Counted from the stretch's first letter, positions 1 to 8,393 are shown. The stretch is 52,161 bases of DNA from Acidimicrobiaceae bacterium (GCA_003167415.1 PMTF01000021.1:1-52161); one strand, 5' to 3'. The notes: generated by a model from the sequence alone, not told the origin. Made by a program: numbers and translations.

Positions 1-132
1 ACGGCCCAGCAGGTGCTGGCCCAGATCCTCACTCTCCAACCACCAGATCCTGCGGCGGTGCTGCTGGGCGCTCTCGGCCTGAACACGTCGGAGGTTCGGC
101 GCCGATTGGATGCGGTCACGCCCGACAGCTGA
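1..132 (+). CDS. C-terminal end of an unidentified protein (partial)
   Basis: Frame 1 is open from the window edge to a TGA at 130-132 and encodes the last 43 residues of a protein that begins outside the window. The visible part is helical and Leu/Ala-rich and ends in LRRRLDAVTPDS-like charged sequence. The pattern GALGLNTSEVRRRLD is reminiscent of the last helices of a Clp N-terminal repeat domain, but this is only a resemblance. The first repeat of the array follows 146 nt downstream. Confidence 0.5.
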   Translation, partial: TAQQVLAQILTLQPPDPAAVLLGALGLNTSEVRRRLDAVTPDS

Positions 133-375
133 ATCCCCAGCGACATCCATCCGATGCACAGGTTTGGGACAATCACTCCCATCACCGAATTCTCCAGTCG
201 GCTGCAAGGTAGCGATGATGCGCGAATGTCGATCAATGACGCTTTCATGAGAAATTTCAACGATCCCATTGCTCCAGCCGCCGGTCGGAGATTGTGTGCG
301 TCGGCCCTCCGGCACACAGACATAGAACGACCCACTAGCCGGGATGATTGACATTCGACACTTGCGAATTCTGGA
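133..375. other. Intergenic stretch containing repeat B1
   Basis: No convincing gene is visible between the partial left-edge gene and the convergent lipoprotein gene. The only recognisable element is the type B repeat at 279-313. The open frame at 154-351 runs through this repeat and has no ribosome binding site, so it was not called. Confidence 0.5.
279..313 (+). repeat. Type B array repeat (copy B1)
   Basis: 35-nt copy of the array repeat. It has GTCGGAG near the left and a terminal GTCGG-CCCT-CCGGC hairpin, where the stem is kept by a G-T wobble. It lies between the left-edge gene and the lipoprotein gene. Confidence 0.75.
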
Positions 376-918
376 TTACTTGATGAATCGAAATGAATTG
401 AAAACCGCCTGCGTCACTGAGTTCGTCCGCGCGTTCACCATGATCTCGTAGATCGTGCTGTTCTTTAGGACCACGAGCGCATAAACGACTCCCGAACACG
501 AACCGGCTTGAGTCGAACAAGGGACTGCATCAGTCGCCGCCGGAAATCCCTGCCAGGTGATCATATGAGCGTCCTGCGACGGGGGAAGGAAACTGCGCAA
601 GACCGGATTAACCCGAGTTCGTGGAACCGCATCCGCCAACTCGTAGACGAAGGCGTCAACATTGCGACTGGTCCAGCGCGAAAACATATGAATTCCCGGG
701 CCATTCTTCGTAGGTGCCAGATCGGCTGGATCGAATTCGTCGGCCTGGACTTTTAGTCCACTCGGTGCCTTGAGAAAGGACAAGGCAAATTGATGTCCCG
801 GTGGTCCGTGGACTGTCGGAGCCAGAATGCTCACTGTGGACGGAGATGAGCATCCGGCCAAGAGCACTCCGAAGGCCAGAAGCAGCGCCGGAGTCCTTGC
901 GATACGGATCGCCTTCAT
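376..918 (-). CDS. Predicted lipoprotein of unknown function
   Basis: A 180-residue protein with a clear lipoprotein signal. There is a basic start (MKAIRIARTP), a hydrophobic stretch, and the lipobox LLAGC with the lipidated Cys at residue 23. After cleavage it should be anchored to the outer face of the cytoplasmic membrane. The mature part has two cysteines (CSTQAGSC) that could form a short disulfide loop, and ends in a hydrophobic strand followed by FNSFRFIK. No family is recognised. It is the only gene between repeats B1 and A1 and is transcribed against the repeat direction. No clear Shine-Dalgarno sequence was identified. Confidence 0.75.
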   Translation of the reverse strand: MKAIRIARTPALLLAFGVLLAGCSSPSTVSILAPTVHGPPGHQFALSFLKAPSGLKVQADEFDPADLAPTKNGPGIHMFSRWTSRNVDAFVYELADAVPRTRVNPVLRSFLPPSQDAHMITWQGFPAATDAVPCSTQAGSCSGVVYALVVLKNSTIYEIMVNARTNSVTQAVFNSFRFIK

Positions 919-955
919 CGAATCAGCCTATGAAACTTCTTTCCATTCAGGTAGT

Positions 956-997
956 CGCCAGTGCAAGGTTGCACTCCTGTCACGTCGGGCCTCCGAC
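956..997 (+). repeat. Type A array repeat (copy A1)
   Basis: Near-consensus 42-nt copy. The left arm forms a perfect 7-bp hairpin (AGTGCAA-gg-TTGCACT) and the right arm forms GTCGG-gcct-CCGAC. It lies between divergent genes, and the long open frame from GTG at 961 runs through it. Confidence 0.9.
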
Positions 998-1023
998 TTT
1001 CAACGCAGGGCTGCATCCGCGCG

Positions 1024-1707
1024 ATGAACGCGATAGATAATCTGGCGTCTATGGGAAGGGTTCAGGATGGCACGGTCTACCTCTCTCTTGAACACCAGAA
1101 CGACAACGAGTGTTTTTGGAGCGGCTCGTGCCAGTTTCACGACAATTCACCTGACGAGGACGGTCCAACATTCTCGGACGCTAGCGATGCCGTTGATTGG
1201 TGGCGATCGCGCGGCGCCAAGACGATACTCATTCGCCTTGACTTCAGCGAGTACTTGTGGGCCGGAGAAGGCTCTCCACCAGAAGATTGCGCAGCGATGC
1301 CAACTTTCGACGCGACAGATCCACGTGGTCGACCCGAAGGTGCAAAAAGTACATTTGAGGAACATGATCGAGTCGAGGCTGTTCGAGCGAACATCGAGCT
1401 AGCCGCCGCCGCCATCGAAGAAGGACGTCGATTGTCGGTCCGCCGAGAGTCCGAAGGGCTGTCAGTCGACGAACTTGCGGATCGCATTGGAGCGACTCCC
1501 CAGTGGCTCTTCGATGTGGAGTCAGGGAAGTCGACTTTTGAGGTCACTTTGACCGAATGGATCAACCTCGTTTGGGCAACTCGCCCAGGGTGGCCTGATG
1601 AAATGAGCACGGTCAAGCCCCGTCGATTTGGATGGGTTGCCAGGCAGGGTCAGTTCCTATCTCAAGCTGAGAAGTTAGTGAACGCGTCGATCAACCTCGA
1701 GGATTGA
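1024..1707 (+). CDS. Hypothetical protein with XRE-like helix-turn-helix segment
   Basis: A 227-residue protein from the ATG at 1024. The frame is open from GTG 961, but that extension consists of repeat A1, so the later start is preferred. The ribosome binding site is weak, and ATG 1051 is an alternative. The N-terminal half is acidic and Trp-rich (VDWWRSRGAKT). Around residues 140-175 the sequence RRESEGLSVDELADRIG followed by TPQWLFDVESGKSTF has the spacing of an XRE/Cro-type helix-turn-helix, so DNA binding is possible. A C-terminal tail of about 50 residues follows. It is the only gene between A1 and B2. Function unknown; the regulator idea is inference. Confidence 0.7.
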   Translation: MNAIDNLASMGRVQDGTVYLSLEHQNDNECFWSGSCQFHDNSPDEDGPTFSDASDAVDWWRSRGAKTILIRLDFSEYLWAGEGSPPEDCAAMPTFDATDPRGRPEGAKSTFEEHDRVEAVRANIELAAAAIEEGRRLSVRRESEGLSVDELADRIGATPQWLFDVESGKSTFEVTLTEWINLVWATRPGWPDEMSTVKPRRFGWVARQGQFLSQAEKLVNASINLED

Positions 1708-1708
1708 C

Positions 1709-1743
1709 AGACAGTCGGAGATTGTGCAGGTCGGCCCATCGAC
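1709..1743 (+). repeat. Type B array repeat (copy B2)
   Basis: 35-nt copy starting two nucleotides after the stop codon of the preceding gene. The left end is diverged (AGACAGTCGGAG) and the right hairpin is GTCGG-ccca-TCGAC, paired through a wobble. Confidence 0.75.
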
Positions 1744-1789
1744 ATGGGATAACCGAACGACATGATGCTCGCAGGACTACTTTGAAGTC

Positions 1790-3055
1790 ATGCACGCTCG
1801 AACTGCCGTGATTTCCCTGGCAATTCTTGTCCTTGGAGTGGGTTTGTTCTTTGCAGGTAGAGCGAGTGTTTCGAACGCTCCAAATTCGGCCTCAAATTCT
1901 GCGGAATCAACCGTCGTCAACGCTTCATTTAGTCCACTATCGGTTGATTTCACCTCCTTGACGACGGGGTGGGCACTGGGTACAACCCCATGTCACAAAG
2001 ACTCTGTTTGTTTGTCACTTAGTAAGACCACGAATGCTGGTCGTTCGTGGACAGTAAGTCCACTTCCGCAATCGCTCCTACACCTTGCCGATCGCAAAGT
2101 TGATGGAACACCATCGATTCAAAACGACTCACTCGATGACAATGGTCAACTAAGCATGAACGTTCGCTTCGCCAACGCCAATGACGGCTGGATATATGGT
2201 TCGCTTGAGATCCCTCCCAAAGTGAGCGATGAGCCCACGGGAGCTTTCGAACCGATCCTTTGGTCTACCCACGATGGAGGACTCGTATGGAAGTCTCAGA
2301 GGCAATCATGGATTTACTACGAAGGAACCGTTCTTGATCTTGAAGTGACGGCCGACACTGTCTACCTCATGGCGATGAACAAATCCTTCAATGTCACCGT
2401 CGAGAGTTCGCCCGTCAGTAGAGATCGCTGGCGCGTTTCTGACTCGAGGGGTCTTTACACGCCCGCCGGTGGCGGGTTTCTTTCAGGCACAATTGTTTTT
2501 TCGGGATCTCGCGGGTGGCTCGCCGAAGGCAATGATCGAGGCGTCAGTGGCAGCGCTCAACTATCGAAGAATGGCAAGTGGGTACCGTGGACTTCACCTT
2601 GTTATTCCGTCGGAAATAGTTTGGCCGTGCCTGCCGCCGCGACATCGAACGATCTATTCGCTGAGTGCCATATGGGCGGCTTTGCGTCTCCCTTGTCGAA
2701 AGCTGCTCCGCGAGGAGCAACTTGGGGCTCGACTTGGCTGTACAAGTCAGTCAACGCGGGACGGACCTTCACGGCGGTGACTGAGCTTGGGCCGCAAAGC
2801 CAATACTTTGGACCCGAACTCGCAGTATCGAGCTCTGGAACAATTCTCATTACCAAGAGCAACCCCCAGAATCAAAACTTGTTGGCCAGTTTCGACACCG
2901 GTCGCCACTGGTCGGTGGTGTACTCGGGGAACGTAATTTTCATTCACTTCATTAATTCCAACGAAGGAGTCGTCCTCGATGAGCCTACCCACGGCCCAAA
3001 TCGCCTGATTATGACGTTTGATGGTGGTCACATTTGGTTGCCAATACCTTTCTAG
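1790..3055 (+). CDS. Secreted or membrane-anchored beta-propeller protein with BNR/Ycf48-like repeats
   Basis: A 421-residue protein with an N-terminal hydrophobic segment (residues 6-24) that could be a signal peptide or anchor, then a Ser/Asn-rich linker. The rest contains repeated Asp-box-like motifs of the sialidase/Ycf48 type: TTNAGRSWT, STHDGGLVWK, SVNAGRTF, SFDTGRHWSV and TFDGGHIWLPI near the end. Each typically marks a turn between strands of a propeller blade. Such propellers outside the membrane usually bind proteins or glycans. No sialidase catalytic residues were identified, so an enzyme activity is not claimed. It is one of two genes between repeats B2 and B3, the only interval with more than one gene. 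Confidence 0.8.
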   Translation: MHARTAVISLAILVLGVGLFFAGRASVSNAPNSASNSAESTVVNASFSPLSVDFTSLTTGWALGTTPCHKDSVCLSLSKTTNAGRSWTVSPLPQSLLHLADRKVDGTPSIQNDSLDDNGQLSMNVRFANANDGWIYGSLEIPPKVSDEPTGAFEPILWSTHDGGLVWKSQRQSWIYYEGTVLDLEVTADTVYLMAMNKSFNVTVESSPVSRDRWRVSDSRGLYTPAGGGFLSGTIVFSGSRGWLAEGNDRGVSGSAQLSKNGKWVPWTSPCYSVGNSLAVPAAATSNDLFAECHMGGFASPLSKAAPRGATWGSTWLYKSVNAGRTFTAVTELGPQSQYFGPELAVSSSGTILITKSNPQNQNLLASFDTGRHWSVVYSGNVIFIHFINSNEGVVLDEPTHGPNRLIMTFDGGHIWLPIPF

Positions 3056-3283
3056 GAGACCTCAGCGGATGCCGTGATGTCGCCTCGATCCCTAAGGACG
3101 CCCGTTCATTGAAGTCCAAGCCGTGATCGGGATCGAAGGAGCCGAACGAGGTAACCATATGAAAACAAGAGAGTTTGTTAGTTGGAGTGATAAATAGTCA
3201 CTTGCCGACCGAGTCACCTTTCATTGCTAGAACAGTTCAATGTGGTTGCGCCCTACACGTCTCGAGCCAGGGACTCTCCCGGC
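3056..3283. other. Intergenic stretch with no recognised element
   Basis: About 230 nt between the propeller gene and the DUF167 gene. The lower-GC stretch near 3160-3200 (ATATGAAAAC and GAGTTTGTTAG) could hold a promoter, but no convincing -35/-10 pair or hairpin was identified. Confidence 0.3.
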
Positions 3284-3556
3284 ATGATCCGATTTTCCGT
3301 ACGGGTTCATCCGGGGTCGCCCACGAGCAGCGTTGGTGGCACCTACGACGGCGCTCTCCAGGTGCGCGTGCGGGCCCGGGCTATCGATCACGCAGCCACG
3401 AACGAAGTGTGCGCCGTACTCGCCGACGCCTTCGACGTTCGCCCCGGTGCCGTACAGTGCGTACGAGGTGCACGTTCTCGAACGAAACTGATCGCCATTG
3501 AGGGCAACGACGACGTCCTGACGGCCCAGCTCAGCACTCTGCTGTCGTCAACCTAG
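3284..3556 (+). CDS. DUF167/YggU-family protein
   Basis: A 90-residue protein from ATG 3284. The frame is open further upstream to 3224 but the extra residues do not fit the family. The sequence follows the DUF167 pattern: RVHPGSPTSSVGG at the start, LQVRVRARAIDHAATNEV in the middle, then the basic motif CVRGARSRTKLIAIEG. In typical members the middle motif reads APPxDGKAN; here it is ARAIDHAATN, a divergent version. These small cytoplasmic proteins are widely conserved and have no assigned function. The next features are the adjacent repeats B3 and A2. Confidence 0.85.
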   Translation: MIRFSVRVHPGSPTSSVGGTYDGALQVRVRARAIDHAATNEVCAVLADAFDVRPGAVQCVRGARSRTKLIAIEGNDDVLTAQLSTLLSST

Positions 3557-3705
3557 GGCGCCAGCAGTTGGCTTACCGTAGGCCTTGATTAATGAAGTGT
3601 CGCTAGCGACGCAGCACTAGTTGGACGAGAAATCGCAAGGTCGATTGGTGCTGGATCCATGGCTGATTCAGCCAATGGCTTCAGGAGATGTTCCAATCGG
3701 TCAAA

Positions 3706-3740
3706 CGCCAGTCGGAGATTGTGTGGGTCGGTCCGCAGAG
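3706..3740 (+). repeat. Type B array repeat (copy B3)
   Basis: 35-nt copy with a consensus left end (CGCCAGTCGGAGATTGT). The right stem is partly lost (GTCGG-tccg-CAGAG). It sits 25 nt upstream of A2. Confidence 0.8.
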
Positions 3741-3765
3741 CAGAACCCGCACGGTCCAGCCCAGC

Positions 3766-3807
3766 CGCCAGTGCAAGGTTGCATTCCTTTCACGTCGGGG
3801 CGCCGAC
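3766..3807 (+). repeat. Type A array repeat (copy A2)
   Basis: 42-nt copy. The left hairpin is AGTGCAA-gg-TTGCATT with one wobble. The right hairpin is GTCGG-ggcg-CCGAC: the loop is changed but the stem is intact, which suggests that pairing is conserved. Confidence 0.9.
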
Positions 3808-3957
3808 ATTGTGCATGACGTTCACGTCATTTCACGCGAAAAGCGCCAGCGATTAACTCTCATTGAAGAGTGAGAGATTTGCACTGTTGTTGCTCCTTCA
3901 AGTCCGTTACCATGCCCTTATTGATGGCATGATCCTGCCTGAAAGCGAAGGAGTGTC

Positions 3958-4506
3958 ATGAGACGTCCATTGATGCGATTGTCGGCAGTCTTAGCCGCAT
4001 CCGTCCTGTGTTTTGCGTTTGGAATTCCCTCGCTCGGTTTAGGAAGCACTGCAAACGTTTCATCTGGTGCCACAATTCCAGTTTGCGGTGGAGGAAACTT
4101 TGTGGGCGGTTGGGTAGGTAGGAATGGTGCAACGGGAACCTCGATTATGGATCTGGCATTCATCAATGACGGACACCTCACGTGCCGACTCACTGGCTAT
4201 CCCACAATTCAGGGCTATCGCAACGGTCGCGAGTACCCTCTAGCGGCTGGACATCTGAAAGATCAACCATTCGATATTTCTCCCACCATCGTGGCACCGA
4301 GAATGAGCGCTGAGATGGTCTTGACCTCTTCGGCCTCTTGCAATGCCTTGAATACTGGCAACCAGACGGCAATCAAGAAAGTGATTGCCAAAAACACATA
4401 TACCGTGAGTGTCAAATTCCCACATTCGAATGACCCGATCTACATCTACGGTCTGAGTATCGACGTAGCATGCGGTCTCAATATCACTGAATTGGGTTGG
4501 CGATAG
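3958..4506 (+). CDS. Secreted DUF4232-like protein
   Basis: A 182-residue protein with a signal peptide of about 30 residues (MRRPLMRLSAVLAASVLCFAF followed by a small-residue region). Translation from ATG 3958 is supported by AAGGAG four nucleotides upstream. The mature domain fits the actinobacterial DUF4232 pattern: an early Cys (PVCGGG), a strand with an asparagine-like MDLAFINDG, then CRLTGYPTIQGYRNGR. Two late cysteines (SSASCNALN and DVACGLN) could pair. The protein at 46510-47112 shares this pattern, so the window carries two members. Function unknown; location is probably extracellular. It is the only gene between A2 and A3. Confidence 0.8.
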   Translation: MRRPLMRLSAVLAASVLCFAFGIPSLGLGSTANVSSGATIPVCGGGNFVGGWVGRNGATGTSIMDLAFINDGHLTCRLTGYPTIQGYRNGREYPLAAGHLKDQPFDISPTIVAPRMSAEMVLTSSASCNALNTGNQTAIKKVIAKNTYTVSVKFPHSNDPIYIYGLSIDVACGLNITELGWR

Positions 4507-4953
4507 CGGTCCGGTCTCGCGCCGACTTTGCGGTCAATTCAACCTTTTAAATCTCCTGTGAAAGGTGACATCTCCAATTCGTCTGGCAGCAGAGCTCAAC
4601 CCTTACGGACTAGCCCTAACGCCAGTGCAAGGTTGCAGAACTGTCACGTCGGGCCTCCGAGACGAAATGATTCGGCTCGCAACGAATCAGACGGAAGTTA
4701 CGAGACGCACTTCAAATGAGGAAGCCTCACATATTAATTGCAAGCCGATATAACCCCCCGAAGTTTTGACTTCGAATTGAAAGCCGTTAATGAAACCCTG
4801 TTGGTTGGTCACAAGCCAGGCCCAAGGGATCGGCTTCGCGATCACTTGAATCCACGGCCTATACGTATTAACAAGAAGATTGCTCCGCTGGCGGAGGGCG
4901 ACTAATTGAGGTGTAATGGTGATGTTCGAAGAGGCGAGGAAAGATGGGGGGCC
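4507..4953. other. Intergenic stretch containing repeat A3
   Basis: A gap of about 450 nt. The only recognised element is repeat A3. The 136-residue reverse frame at 4687-5097 overlaps the start of the methyltransferase gene and has no supporting signal. The 100 nt before the methyltransferase start probably contain its promoter, but none stands out. Confidence 0.5.
4620..4661 (+). repeat. Type A array repeat (copy A3)
   Basis: 42-nt copy. The left hairpin is TGCAA-gg-TTGCA. The right stem is GTCGG/CCGAG, losing the last pair. Confidence 0.9.
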
Positions 4954-5805
4954 ATGGCCAGCAAGCAGGAATGGGGCCAATCTTTTGCATCGGCGTCGAC
5001 CAGTGCCATGAGATTCTATGACGAGATCATGGTTCCGCGAATGTTCGAACCATGGGCCGAACTCATGCTCGACCAGATGAAACTTCAGAGTGGACAAGCC
5101 GTTCTTGATGTCGCCTGTGGTCCGGGAACGGTGACTCGACTCGCCGCGCTTCGCGTCGGCCCCTCAGGACGTGTCACGGGTTGCGATCTGAGTCCGGCGA
5201 TGCTCGACCTCGCGCGCTCGAAGATCTCGGTTCGTGCCAGCGCACCAACCGAATACTTAGAATGCCCGGCTGGTTCGCTCCGCGTCCCCGACGACGCCTT
5301 TGACTTGGTGACCTGTCAACAAGGCCTACAGTTCTTCCCCGACCGACCGGCAGCTCTGGCCGAGATGCGACGAGCCTTGCGTCCCGGCGGACAGTTGGGC
5401 ATTGCCATTTGGTGCGCCATTGAGGACTGTCCGCCGTTCGCGGCCCTGGCGGATGCCTTGGGACGGGTGCTAGGCGCCGAAACCGCAGATGCTTACGAGG
5501 CCGGTCCCTGGGGGTTTAGTGATTCGGATTCGTTGGCTCGACTCGTCAAAGACAGTGGGTTCACGAATGTGAAAGTGCGTAGATATGAGTTGCCGTTAAT
5601 ATTTGAAGGCGGCCCGGGTCAACTCTTGCTAACGCTACGCGCAGCCTCGGTGGCGACAACCCTCGCCCAGCTTCCCGACGCGGATCAATTGGCACTCGCT
5701 GAAGCGGTGGAAGAGGCCGCTCGCCCGATCACCTTTGACGGAATCGTGCGCTCACACGCAACTTCGCACATCCTGACTGCGCAAGTCGGCGATAAGCGAG
5801 GTTGA
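4954..5805 (+). CDS. Class I SAM-dependent methyltransferase (UbiE/MenG-like)
   Basis: A 283-residue protein from ATG 4954, preceded by a purine-rich GAGGCGAGGAAAG stretch. The SAM-binding motif I is VLDVACGPGTVTR near residues 50-62. It is followed by an acidic motif II (VTGCDLSPAMLDLAR), a post-II PDDAFDLVTCQQGLQFFPD, and EMRRALRPGGQLGIA, the classic order of a Rossmann-fold methyltransferase of the UbiE type. The substrate cannot be read from sequence. The frame is open upstream to 4906, but those residues look non-coding. It is the only gene between A3 and A4, so it fits the single-gene cargo pattern of the array. Confidence 0.9.
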   Translation: MASKQEWGQSFASASTSAMRFYDEIMVPRMFEPWAELMLDQMKLQSGQAVLDVACGPGTVTRLAALRVGPSGRVTGCDLSPAMLDLARSKISVRASAPTEYLECPAGSLRVPDDAFDLVTCQQGLQFFPDRPAALAEMRRALRPGGQLGIAIWCAIEDCPPFAALADALGRVLGAETADAYEAGPWGFSDSDSLARLVKDSGFTNVKVRRYELPLIFEGGPGQLLLTLRAASVATTLAQLPDADQLALAEAVEEAARPITFDGIVRSHATSHILTAQVGDKRG

Positions 5806-5824
5806 CCATACCATCTAACTCAGG

Positions 5825-5860
5825 CGCTAGAGCAAGGTTGCATTTCTGTCACGTCGGGCC
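5825..5860 (+). repeat. Type A array repeat (copy A4), degenerate right end
   Basis: The left part matches type A (CGCTAGAGCAAGGTTGCAT) up to CACGTCGGGCC, but the right stem CCGAC is replaced by ACAAAGG. It starts 20 nt after the methyltransferase stop codon. Confidence 0.75.
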
Positions 5861-5916
5861 ACAAAGGGGGAACCCACGCGTTCGAAGTTACGTGCCATCG
5901 CTCAACTCGCGCGAAA

Positions 5917-6423
5917 CTACGCACATTCAACATCGGAACCCTGACCAAGTCTCGCGTACTGAGGAATTGGACGAGGCCTCGAACCAATGGGTCCGGTGGC
6001 GTCACCGTCGTAGTAAACGCCAGTGACCACTTCGACCAAATGTTTCGACTCGTGCGGTTCAAGCGATGCCAAGGTGAATGCTGCTGATCCTCGATACATA
6101 TGGTGCCGTTGTCCCGTTCCCGACGTCACTATGACCGCGCAGGTCACGGACTTTGTGACGCGACCTTCGTTTTTGACCCAGACGTCGACGTCGACGGTTC
6201 CGAGTTGGTCAACGATCTGCATGGTGTTGGACCCAAAGGCCGCCTGAAGTGAACTGGGCCGCTCGACGGTTGGCGATGTTGGTCCGAGCGACCAAATCGT
6301 AACGAGCGTCACCAGGGCTCCCAGGGCGGCAGCCACGATGAGACTTGTCGGCCACACCCAACTTCGGTATTTGCCGGTTCCTCGGACCGATTTAGGCTTG
6401 GAGAAATGGTCCGTCAGTGTCAC
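5917..6423 (-). CDS. Single-pass membrane protein with small extracytoplasmic domain, unknown function
   Basis: A 168-residue protein starting at GTG 6423, with a perfect AAGGAGGT Shine-Dalgarno sequence three nucleotides upstream (6427-6434). A short cytoplasmic head is followed by a transmembrane segment (about residues 24-46, SWVWPTSLIVAAALGALVTLVTIW) and an outside domain. The domain reads VDVDVWVKNEGRVTKSVTCAVIV, then AAFTLASLEPHESKHLVEVV, which has the strand spacing of a small Ig-like or FxLYD-type fold. Two cysteines (VTCAV and VECA at the end) could bond. It is the only gene between A4 and B4 and is opposite to the repeat direction. Confidence 0.75.
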   Translation of the reverse strand: MTLTDHFSKPKSVRGTGKYRSWVWPTSLIVAAALGALVTLVTIWSLGPTSPTVERPSSLQAAFGSNTMQIVDQLGTVDVDVWVKNEGRVTKSVTCAVIVTSGTGQRHHMYRGSAAFTLASLEPHESKHLVEVVTGVYYDGDATGPIGSRPRPIPQYARLGQGSDVECA

Positions 6424-6594
6424 GAGACCTCCTTATCGGGGTTCGCCCAATAATAATTGCCGGATGATTCAGTTGCGAATGACAGAAATCTCAAATTGTA
6501 CGCAGGATGGACGCGCCAAATAGAAAAACTTCAACGACTTGCCACAAGCACGGTTCACAGGCCTATCGGCGTTTAAGAGTGCCGAACCTGGAGA

Positions 6595-6629
6595 CGCCAG
6601 TCGGAGATTGTGTCGGTCGGTCCTCTGAC
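6595..6629 (+). repeat. Type B array repeat (copy B4)
   Basis: 35-nt near-consensus copy, CGCCAGTCGGAGATTGTGTC then GTCGG-tcct-CTGAC with one wobble pair. Confidence 0.85.
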
Positions 6630-6696
6630 AAACACAGCTCTACGACCGCGTGTAGTCCGAGCTATTCGACACTCTTCCGCTAACTCTCGATGCCGT

Positions 6697-7512
6697 CTAC
6701 TCAATCGCCGCCTGGAGATTCTGACCCACTTCCCCCAAGTACTGAATAATCCGCTCAATGTCTCGAGAATGGCCCTCATCCCGCAGCGCAATGTACGCCA
6801 GATCACCCGCAGCGGCATACTCTTCGATGCCTGACCGCGAAATCTCAGCCCGCTCGACTACCGCATCAATGAGACCTGCGCGTTGCTCGTAGCCGTAACT
6901 ATCGAGTAGGAGACGTAAGCGCGCGACTTCGTCAATTGTGGGATTGCACCCCATCTTCGCCTTGAGCTCGGGAGGACCCAGTGGCACCCACTGCCAGGCG
7001 AGGAAAGCGATCTCCTCTCGCACGGAACCCGGACCAGCGCCGTCCCAGTCGATCATCCCGAGTAGCCGATCTCCCTTGAAAACGGCGTTATAGGGTGCGA
7101 AGTCGTGGTGACAGATGATCTCATCAGGTAACAAGTTTCGCGGTCGGTACTGCCAGTGCGCGACCTCGTTAGGTACGAAGTCGGATACCGCGTGGTGGTA
7201 GGCCGCAACTGCTCGTCCGACTTCGGCGAGCAGCCCGTCAGACCACAGTGAGCCCGGCCAGTGAGCCACTGAGGCTGAGCTGTCTCCCTCGATGTAGCTA
7301 AGGACCTCTCGGCCTTGTTCATCGAATCCGCGCGGCTCCGGAACGAGCAGAAAACCGCGGTTGCGGACGTGCAGTAGAAGTCGCTGCACGTCCCCGCTCC
7401 ACGGCTTCCCCGGTCGACGAACGGTATCTCCTGCGCGCATGACAATGCTGAGCTTGCCCCCGGGAAGCCGTTCTTCTGAGGTGGCCGGCGTTACGTCGTC
7501 ATGCCTTGTCAT
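6697..7512 (-). CDS. Aminoglycoside phosphotransferase (APH)-family kinase
   Basis: A 271-residue protein with the APH/choline-kinase fold. The catalytic loop is HHDFAPYN (His136, Asp137, Asn142), and the metal-binding motif IDWDGAGPG follows (Asp155). These are the Brenner and DFG-equivalent motifs. The fold transfers phosphate from ATP to a small-molecule hydroxyl. Only a specific assay could show whether the substrate is an antibiotic, homoserine, choline or another metabolite. ATG 7512 was chosen; GTG 7551 would add 13 residues. It is the only gene between B4 and A5. Together with the AadA-like, CPT-like and Nudix genes it gives the array a small-molecule-modification flavour. Confidence 0.85.
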   Translation of the reverse strand: MTRHDDVTPATSEERLPGGKLSIVMRAGDTVRRPGKPWSGDVQRLLLHVRNRGFLLVPEPRGFDEQGREVLSYIEGDSSASVAHWPGSLWSDGLLAEVGRAVAAYHHAVSDFVPNEVAHWQYRPRNLLPDEIICHHDFAPYNAVFKGDRLLGMIDWDGAGPGSVREEIAFLAWQWVPLGPPELKAKMGCNPTIDEVARLRLLLDSYGYEQRAGLIDAVVERAEISRSGIEEYAAAGDLAYIALRDEGHSRDIERIIQYLGEVGQNLQAAIE

Positions 7513-7551
7513 GGTCTGAGTCTCGTCTAATACTCGCAGCAACGCCATCAC

Positions 7552-7942
7552 TTTGCGTGGGACTTGTCACTCCAAGTCCCCGACATCACTTGGGGCACGC
7601 TCGGGTCCAGTCGCCAGTGAGAGGTTGCACTCCAGTGGCGTCGGGCCTCCGACACCAACAATCGCCGACTCCTTAGGAACTATCTCAGCGAGAAGGACAT
7701 ACATTGGCGGCGCGCCGATTACCGAGCCTCTAGATGGTCCGGAAAGACCGTGCAGTGCGTTGGCGTAGTGCGTTCCGTTCCTGAAGTTGATCTCGAAACT
7801 GGTTGCGATCTACTGCTTAAAGGTGACGTCTGCGAACATGAATCCGACACCAACCGTATTGTTTCTTGGGGAGATCGAAGATGACACGTGGCGTCGCCGA
7901 GCGCCCATAGAAACACCTTCCAGAAACAAGAGGAGAGCAACA
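7552..7942. other. Intergenic stretch containing repeat A5
   Basis: A gap of 390 nt between divergent genes. The only recognised element is repeat A5 at 7612-7653. Open frames here overlap the repeat or lack start signals. Confidence 0.5.
7612..7653 (+). repeat. Type A array repeat (copy A5)
   Basis: 42-nt copy. Besides the right hairpin (GTCGG-gcct-CCGAC), CGCCA at the left end can pair with TGGCG at positions 28-32 of the repeat to make an outer stem around the left arm. Confidence 0.9.
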
Positions 7943-8266
7943 ATGGCCGCAACGCTGAAACTGACGCATAAAGCAATCGGAGTCGAGGTCCGACGTGGCA
8001 CGTACAACATCGTGGTTGATGGTCAGCGTGCCGGATCGCTCGAAATGAACGACACGATCGAGATACAAATCGAACCTGGACGTCACACTCTGCAAGTTCG
8101 CAATGGCCGAAACTCCAGCCGAACTCAGATCTTCGACGCCGCCGAGAACCAAACCGTCGCCTTCCGATGCACCGGAAAGAGTTTTCTGCCGATCTTCCTC
8201 GCGTCCTTCGTCATCCCCAGCCTGGCGCTCCAGCTCCGCCGTACAGTCGATGATCGGTCTCTGTGA
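7943..8266 (+). CDS. Small PEGA-like domain protein with C-terminal membrane segment
   Basis: A 107-residue protein. ATG 7943 is chosen because AGGAG lies eight nucleotides upstream; the frame is open further upstream without support. Residues 10-75 look like a short beta-sandwich: YNIVVDGQRAGSLEMND, IEIQIEPGRHTLQVRNGRNSS and VAFRC. This resembles PEGA-type or carboxypeptidase-regulatory-like domains found in many actinobacterial membrane proteins. A hydrophobic segment follows (FLPIFLASFVIPSLALQL). Function unknown. It is the only gene between A5 and B5. Confidence 0.75.
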   Translation: MAATLKLTHKAIGVEVRRGTYNIVVDGQRAGSLEMNDTIEIQIEPGRHTLQVRNGRNSSRTQIFDAAENQTVAFRCTGKSFLPIFLASFVIPSLALQLRRTVDDRSL

Positions 8267-8393
8267 CGACATCGTCGCAGGTCAAGATCAAGCGGAACAA
8301 ACGCCGTACTGATGCAAGCAAACCTGAGTATCAGCCGACAAGACGGCTGTCGCACCGGGTCGAACCTGACTCGCGATCGACCATTGTTCAATC

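Larger units (their letters stand above)
3557..3957. other. Intergenic stretch containing the adjacent repeats B3 and A2
   Basis: A 400-nt gap. It holds repeat B3, then 25 nt later repeat A2, the only place where two repeats are adjacent with no gene between. Short open frames at 3621-3873 run through both repeats and were not called. The last 120 nt before the next gene are AT-richer and probably hold its promoter. Confidence 0.6.
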
